Below are positions 60,535 through 64,000 of a DNA stretch of 64,000 bases, piece by piece. Each line of letters starts with the position of its first letter. Position 1 is the stretch's first letter. Source of the DNA: Flavobacterium album (GTDB lineage: Bacteria; Bacteroidota; Bacteroidia; Flavobacteriales; Flavobacteriaceae). Position numbers and translations under genes: made by a program. The DNA is taken from NCBI RefSeq assembly GCF_003096035.1, contig NZ_CP029186.1, positions 1,439,001-1,503,000 of the forward strand, in the 5' to 3' direction. Under the pieces are notes generated by a model, which was not told where the DNA came from, did not search any database, and saw nothing but the letters and a program-made list of their open reading frames with translations.

Positions 60535-61098
60535 ATGAAAATGAATAAAGAATTATCACCCGAACAGCGCGAAAGCCTGCTGAATGTACTAAAAGCACGC
60601 TTTGATAAAAATATGGACCGCCACAAAGGTATTAAATGGTCAGATGTAGCCACAAGGCTGGAAACCAACACGGAAAAATTATGGTCGCTCGATGCCATGG
60701 AAGAAACGGGCGGCGAACCCGATGTGGTTGGCTTCGACAAAAGTACCGGTGAATATATTTTCTATGACTGTGCTACTGAAAGCCCTAAAGGCCGCAGGAG
60801 CATTTGTTATGACCACCATGCGTTAGAGTCGCGCAAGGAGCACAAGCCGGGGCACAGCGCTGTAGGTATGGCTGCCGAAATGGGTATCGATATTTTGACC
60901 GAAGCACAATACCGCGAATTGCAGCAGCTTGGTAAATTCGACCTGAAAACCTCCAGTTGGGTGGCAACCCCAGCCGCTATACGGAAGTTGGGCGGGGCTG
61001 TATTTTGCGACAGGCGCTATGATACCGTTTTCCGGTACCATAACGGCGCGGAGTCCTATTATGCCGCAAGGGGATTCAGGGGCTTATTGAGGGTTTAA
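60535..61098 (+). CDS. DUF4256 protein
   Basis: 187 residues. LSPEQRESLLNVLKARFDKNMDRHKGIKWSDV opens the protein, followed by MEETGGEPDVVGFDKSTGEYIFYDCATESPKGRRSICYD, and a C-terminal SSWVATPAAIRKLGGAVFCDRRYDTVFRYHNGAESYYAARGFRG. These are the conserved stretches of DUF4256, a family of unknown function often found in Bacteroidota and Firmicutes. No signal peptide or membrane helix; cytoplasmic. Followed by a GNAT gene on the same strand. Confidence 0.85.
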   Translation: MKMNKELSPEQRESLLNVLKARFDKNMDRHKGIKWSDVATRLETNTEKLWSLDAMEETGGEPDVVGFDKSTGEYIFYDCATESPKGRRSICYDHHALESRKEHKPGHSAVGMAAEMGIDILTEAQYRELQQLGKFDLKTSSWVATPAAIRKLGGAVFCDRRYDTVFRYHNGAESYYAARGFRGLLRV

Positions 61099-61113
61099 GT
61101 TCATATAAAAGCT

Positions 61114-61121
61114 TATATTTG
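61114..61121 (+). promoter_or_regulatory. Promoter -7 box TATATTTG for the GNAT gene
   Basis: TAnnTTTG element about 28 nt before the start at 61150. Confidence 0.5.
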
Positions 61122-61149
61122 GATTGGAAATTGCTAAATCCAAAAAGGA

Positions 61150-61599
61150 ATGATAACTATAGAACGCACTACTTCGGAGAATATTGACTTTCGAGGCCTT
61201 GTCCGCGAACTGGACAAAGATCTCGCTATCAGGGATGGCGATGAGCATGATTTCTTCCACCAGTTCAATAAGATCGACATGCTGAAACAGGTTGTCGTGG
61301 CTTATAAAGACGGTGTTCCTGCAGGCTGCGGTGCTGTCAAACCGTATGACGATAAAACAATGGAAGTTAAGCGGATGTTCGTACCGCAGGAATACCGTGG
61401 GCAGGGCATAGCAGCACTCGTTTTGCAGGATTTGGAGCAATGGAGCAGTGAACTGGGCTTTGATAAATGCATCCTCGAGACAGGTATAAAAATGCCCGAA
61501 GCGATACGCCTTTACCAAAAGAGTGGCTACCGTCAGATTCCGAATTACGGCCAATATGCCGGTGTGGAAAGCAGTGTTTGTTTTGAAAAATTATTGTAG
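61150..61599 (+). CDS. GNAT family N-acetyltransferase
   Basis: 149 residues. The acetyl-CoA-binding motif A is MEVKRMFVPQEYRGQGIAALVLQDLEQWS (the R/Q-x-x-G-x-G/A signature as YRGQGIAA, about 83-90), followed by the helix and strand GFDKCILETG and the C-terminal YQKSGYRQIPNYGQYAG. It transfers acetyl groups to an unknown amine substrate. It carries no extra domain and appears to be a single-gene unit. Confidence 0.9.
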   Translation: MITIERTTSENIDFRGLVRELDKDLAIRDGDEHDFFHQFNKIDMLKQVVVAYKDGVPAGCGAVKPYDDKTMEVKRMFVPQEYRGQGIAALVLQDLEQWSSELGFDKCILETGIKMPEAIRLYQKSGYRQIPNYGQYAGVESSVCFEKLL

Positions 61600-61643
61600 G
61601 CTTATTTCACAAAGATTCCCAAAGAAAGGAATTATGCCTAAAA

Positions 61644-61684
61644 TAACTTTGCGGGCCTTTGCGACTTCTTTGCGTATCTTTGCG
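61644..61684. repeat. Four phased CTTTGCG heptamers
   Basis: CTTTGCG starts at 61647, 61657, 61668 and 61678, at 10-11 bp steps. The last overlaps the TATCTTTG box (61675-61682) of mvaD, and the first overlaps a second box TAACTTTG (61644-61651). Similar to repeats at 53140-53180. Confidence 0.6.
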
Positions 61685-61716
61685 GCACAGCTTTTAATGC
61701 CAAAATTCCCAACCCA

Positions 61717-62799
61717 ATGACAGAAAAGGATTTTATCCCTTCCGAATATACTGAAACAGCCTACCGCGGCAGCTTCGAATGGAGCGCACCGAGCAATATC
61801 GCACTTGTAAAATACTGGGGCAAAAAAGCGAACCAGATCCCTGCAAATCCTTCCATCAGTTTTACGCTGAACGAATGCAAGACCATTACAAAACTCGCTT
61901 ACGAACATAAGGAAAATACTGATGGGATATCATTCGACTTCCTTTTTGAAGGGCAGCCTAAGGATAGCTTCCGCCCGAAAATTGAAAAATTCTTTGAGAG
62001 GGTGCAAGGCTATCTTCCTTTTCTGAAAGACTATCATTTTACTATTGATACCCGCAATACATTCCCTCATAGTTCGGGCATTGCATCATCAGCATCAGGG
62101 ATGGCGGCACTGGCCATGAACCTCATGAGTCTGGAGCGCCTGCTGAACCCGGATATGACCGACGCATACTTTTACAGCAAAGCATCGTTCCTGGCACGAT
62201 TGGGTTCAGGAAGCGCGTGCCGCAGTGTAAAAGGCAGTGTGGTAGTATGGGGCGAACATGCCGAAATTGAAGGCAGTTCCGACTTGTTTGGTGTGCCGTT
62301 TGAGAATGTTCATGATGTTTTCCGAAGCTATAAAGACACCATACTCCTTGTAGATAAAGGGGAAAAGCAGGTGAGCAGCACGGTAGGGCACGACCTGATG
62401 CACGGCCACCCTTTTGCCGAAAGGCGGTTTGCGCAGGCACACGAAAATCTTTCGATTACAAAAAAAGCGCTTACTGATGGCGATGTAGACACGTTTATAA
62501 AGATCGTGGAAAGTGAGGCTCTCACGCTGCATGCCATGATGATGACCAGCATGCCGTATTTTATCCTGATGAAGCCCAACACGCTGGAGATCATCAATAG
62601 GATTTGGAAATTGAGAGCAGAGACGCAGATACCGGTTTGCTTTACACTCGATGCCGGGGCCAATGTGCATGTGCTTTATCCCGAAAACGTTGCAGTAAAA
62701 GTTTTGGATTTTATTAAGGCTGAATTGCTTGGCTATTGCCAAAACAACCAGTACATTTGTGACGAAATTGGTACGGGTGCGGTAAATTTGCAATACTAA
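61717..62799 (+). CDS. mvaD: Diphosphomevalonate decarboxylase
   Basis: 360 residues. In the mevalonate pathway it converts mevalonate diphosphate to isopentenyl diphosphate with ATP. Signature WSAPSNIALVKYWGKKANQIPANPSISFTLNE at 24-55 (catalytic Lys and Asp region), phosphate-binding PHSSGIASSASGMAALAM, and GSGSACRSVKGSVVVWGEH complete the GHMP-kinase fold. A TATCTTTG box sits at 61675-61682. Mevalonate kinase follows. Confidence 0.95.
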   Translation: MTEKDFIPSEYTETAYRGSFEWSAPSNIALVKYWGKKANQIPANPSISFTLNECKTITKLAYEHKENTDGISFDFLFEGQPKDSFRPKIEKFFERVQGYLPFLKDYHFTIDTRNTFPHSSGIASSASGMAALAMNLMSLERLLNPDMTDAYFYSKASFLARLGSGSACRSVKGSVVVWGEHAEIEGSSDLFGVPFENVHDVFRSYKDTILLVDKGEKQVSSTVGHDLMHGHPFAERRFAQAHENLSITKKALTDGDVDTFIKIVESEALTLHAMMMTSMPYFILMKPNTLEIINRIWKLRAETQIPVCFTLDAGANVHVLYPENVAVKVLDFIKAELLGYCQNNQYICDEIGTGAVNLQY

Positions 62800-62855
62800 T
62801 TTAACAAAGCTGCCGTTTTTATCGTATCTTTATTTCATAAATAGATAACTACAAA

Positions 62856-63794
62856 ATGAAAGGACCTTTATTTTACTCGAAAATATTGCTCTTCGGAGAA
62901 TATGGCATCATTAAAGATTCTAAAGGGCTGTCTATTCCCTATAATTTTTATAACGGGGCACTTAAGCTGGAAGGCAAAGATGCTCCCGAAGCAAAAAAGT
63001 CTAACGGCAACCTGAAGCGTTTTGTTGCTTTTCTTGAAACATTGCAGCAGGAACAGCCGGACCTGGTTACCTTCGACCTGGATACGCTGAGAAGCCATGT
63101 GGAAGAAGGCATGTATTTCGATTCTACTATCCCGCAGGGTTATGGCGTAGGCAGCAGTGGCGCATTGGTAGCCGCTATCTATGATCGTTATGCCAATAAT
63201 AAAATAACCGTTCTCGAAAACCTGACCCGCGAAAAGCTGCTGCAGCTTAAAAAGATATTCGGGCAGATGGAATCGTTCTTTCATGGCAAAAGCTCAGGGC
63301 TTGATCCGCTTAACAGTTATTTGAGCATCCCGATCCTTATCAATTCGCAGGACAATATAGAAACTACAGGCATACCAAGCCAGAGCGCTACGGGCAAGGG
63401 TGCCGTATTCCTTTTGGATTCCGGTATTGTAGGCGAAACGGCACCGATGGTTTCTATTTTTATGGAAAGCCTTAAAGAGCAGGGCTTCCGCGATATGTTC
63501 AAGAAAGAATTCGCACAGTATACCGATGCCTGTGTAGACAACTTCCTGCACGGCGACTTCAAATCATTATTTTCCAATACCAAAAAACTATCCAAAGTAG
63601 TATTGAGCCACTTTAAGCCGATGATCCCGGAGCAATTCCACTCGATTTGGCAAAAAGGCATCGATACCAACGATTATTACCTGAAGCTTTGCGGTTCCGG
63701 TGGTGGTGGCTATATCCTCGGCTTTACCGAAGATATTGATAAAGCCAAGGAATCGCTGCAAGGGCACAAGCTCGAGGTAGTTTACCAGTTTTAA
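62856..63794 (+). CDS. mvk: Mevalonate kinase (GHMP kinase family)
   Basis: 312 residues. It phosphorylates mevalonate with ATP. GHMP motifs: YSKILLFGEYGIIKDSKGLSIPYN at the N-terminus, PQGYGVGSSGALVAAIYDRYAN (phosphate-binding glycine-rich motif, about 92-113), HGKSSGLDPLNSYLSIPI (with catalytic-region Asp), and C-terminal LKLCGSGGGGYILGFTE. Sits after mvaD on the same strand, the usual Bacteroidota pairing. The next gene, starting after a 2-nt gap, would be co-transcribed. Confidence 0.9.
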   Translation: MKGPLFYSKILLFGEYGIIKDSKGLSIPYNFYNGALKLEGKDAPEAKKSNGNLKRFVAFLETLQQEQPDLVTFDLDTLRSHVEEGMYFDSTIPQGYGVGSSGALVAAIYDRYANNKITVLENLTREKLLQLKKIFGQMESFFHGKSSGLDPLNSYLSIPILINSQDNIETTGIPSQSATGKGAVFLLDSGIVGETAPMVSIFMESLKEQGFRDMFKKEFAQYTDACVDNFLHGDFKSLFSNTKKLSKVVLSHFKPMIPEQFHSIWQKGIDTNDYYLKLCGSGGGGYILGFTEDIDKAKESLQGHKLEVVYQF

Positions 63795-63796
63795 AT

Positions 63797-64000
63797 ATGC
63801 ACAGCATTAGTGACATCCTGAATATTATACTGGAATCTATATTTATGGGTTTTGGTATAGTTATCCCCATTTTCGTATTAGCAATGAGGTCTTCCAACCT
63901 CAAGGCAATAGCCTTTAAAGAATTGTTCATCCTTACAGCCGTGCAAACGGTGCGCATAGCCGGGATATTGTATTTCGTGCTGTGGCTCGTGCATTCGTGG
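63797..64000 (+). CDS. Hypothetical membrane protein (3' end outside window)
   Basis: The ATG at 63797 follows the mvk TAA (63792-63794) by two bases, so it belongs to the mevalonate unit. The visible 68 residues have two hydrophobic helices (ESIFMGFGIVIPIFVLAM and ILYFVLWLVHSW), separated by a short basic stretch. Family not recognised. The position right after mvk suggests an isoprenoid-related role, but that is inference. Confidence 0.7.
   Translation, partial: MHSISDILNIILESIFMGFGIVIPIFVLAMRSSNLKAIAFKELFILTAVQTVRIAGILYFVLWLVHSW

Overview
The window is chromosomal DNA of a Bacteroidota bacterium, most likely a Flavobacterium-like member of the Flavobacteriaceae. The evidence is a SusC/SusD/SusE starch-uptake locus, type IX secretion (T9SS) C-terminal sorting domains, many short lipoproteins with Lxx(S/G)C lipoboxes, the rplM-rpsI-rpsB-tsf block, a mevalonate pathway, a DUF3127 protein, and repeated TAnnTTTG (-7) promoter boxes, which are the Bacteroidota sigma factor signature. 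No rRNA, tRNA, CRISPR array, phage or insertion sequence was seen.

Layout. Positions 1-11 kb hold housekeeping and small genes: aat, a DUF3127 protein, a flavin reductase, a sensor kinase, three tandem paralogous lipoproteins, greA-HIT, a degenerate Rieske-like lipoprotein, an SRPBCC protein, and one very A+T-rich membrane gene that looks acquired. Positions 11-19 kb hold a TonB-dependent receptor under a TPP riboswitch, then arfB, a DUF4301 protein whose N-terminus looks like a decayed NadR-type kinase, a PnuC-family transporter, a phosphopantetheinyl transferase, and divergent ahcY. Positions 19-28.7 kb hold a WG-repeat lipoprotein, tag, a queuosine-precursor transporter, alanine dehydrogenase, and the tsf/rpsB/rpsI/rplM genes.

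Positions 28.7-52.8 kb are a large starch/maltodextrin utilisation locus in two halves. The minus-strand operon is susC-susD-susE-GH13-GH13, and the last amylase carries a frameshift in its T9SS domain. The plus-strand half is a LacI-type regulator, an MFS maltose transporter, beta-phosphoglucomutase, GH65 maltose phosphorylase, SusA-like GH13, a lipoprotein GH13, an out-of-place uracil-DNA-glycosylase-like gene, another lipoprotein GH13, and a T9SS protein with three starch-binding-type repeats. Together these would bind and cut starch outside, import maltodextrins through SusCD, cut them in the periplasm, import maltose, and split it phosphorolytically to glucose and glucose 6-phosphate. Two facing operator-like palindromes lie between susC and the LacI gene.

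Positions 53-64 kb hold a glycerophosphodiesterase and BaiN-like flavoprotein pair, an orphan antitoxin-like small ORF, and a compact NAD operon. The NAD operon is an NrtR-type Nudix regulator, a PRPP-synthetase-like enzyme, a NADAR protein and a NAMPT-like enzyme, with matching 15-bp operator-like sites at both promoters. This is the most interesting block: it could be classical nicotinamide salvage or a chromosomal counterpart of the phage NAD+ reconstitution pathway. TspO, DUF4256, GNAT and the mevalonate genes mvaD and mvk close the window.
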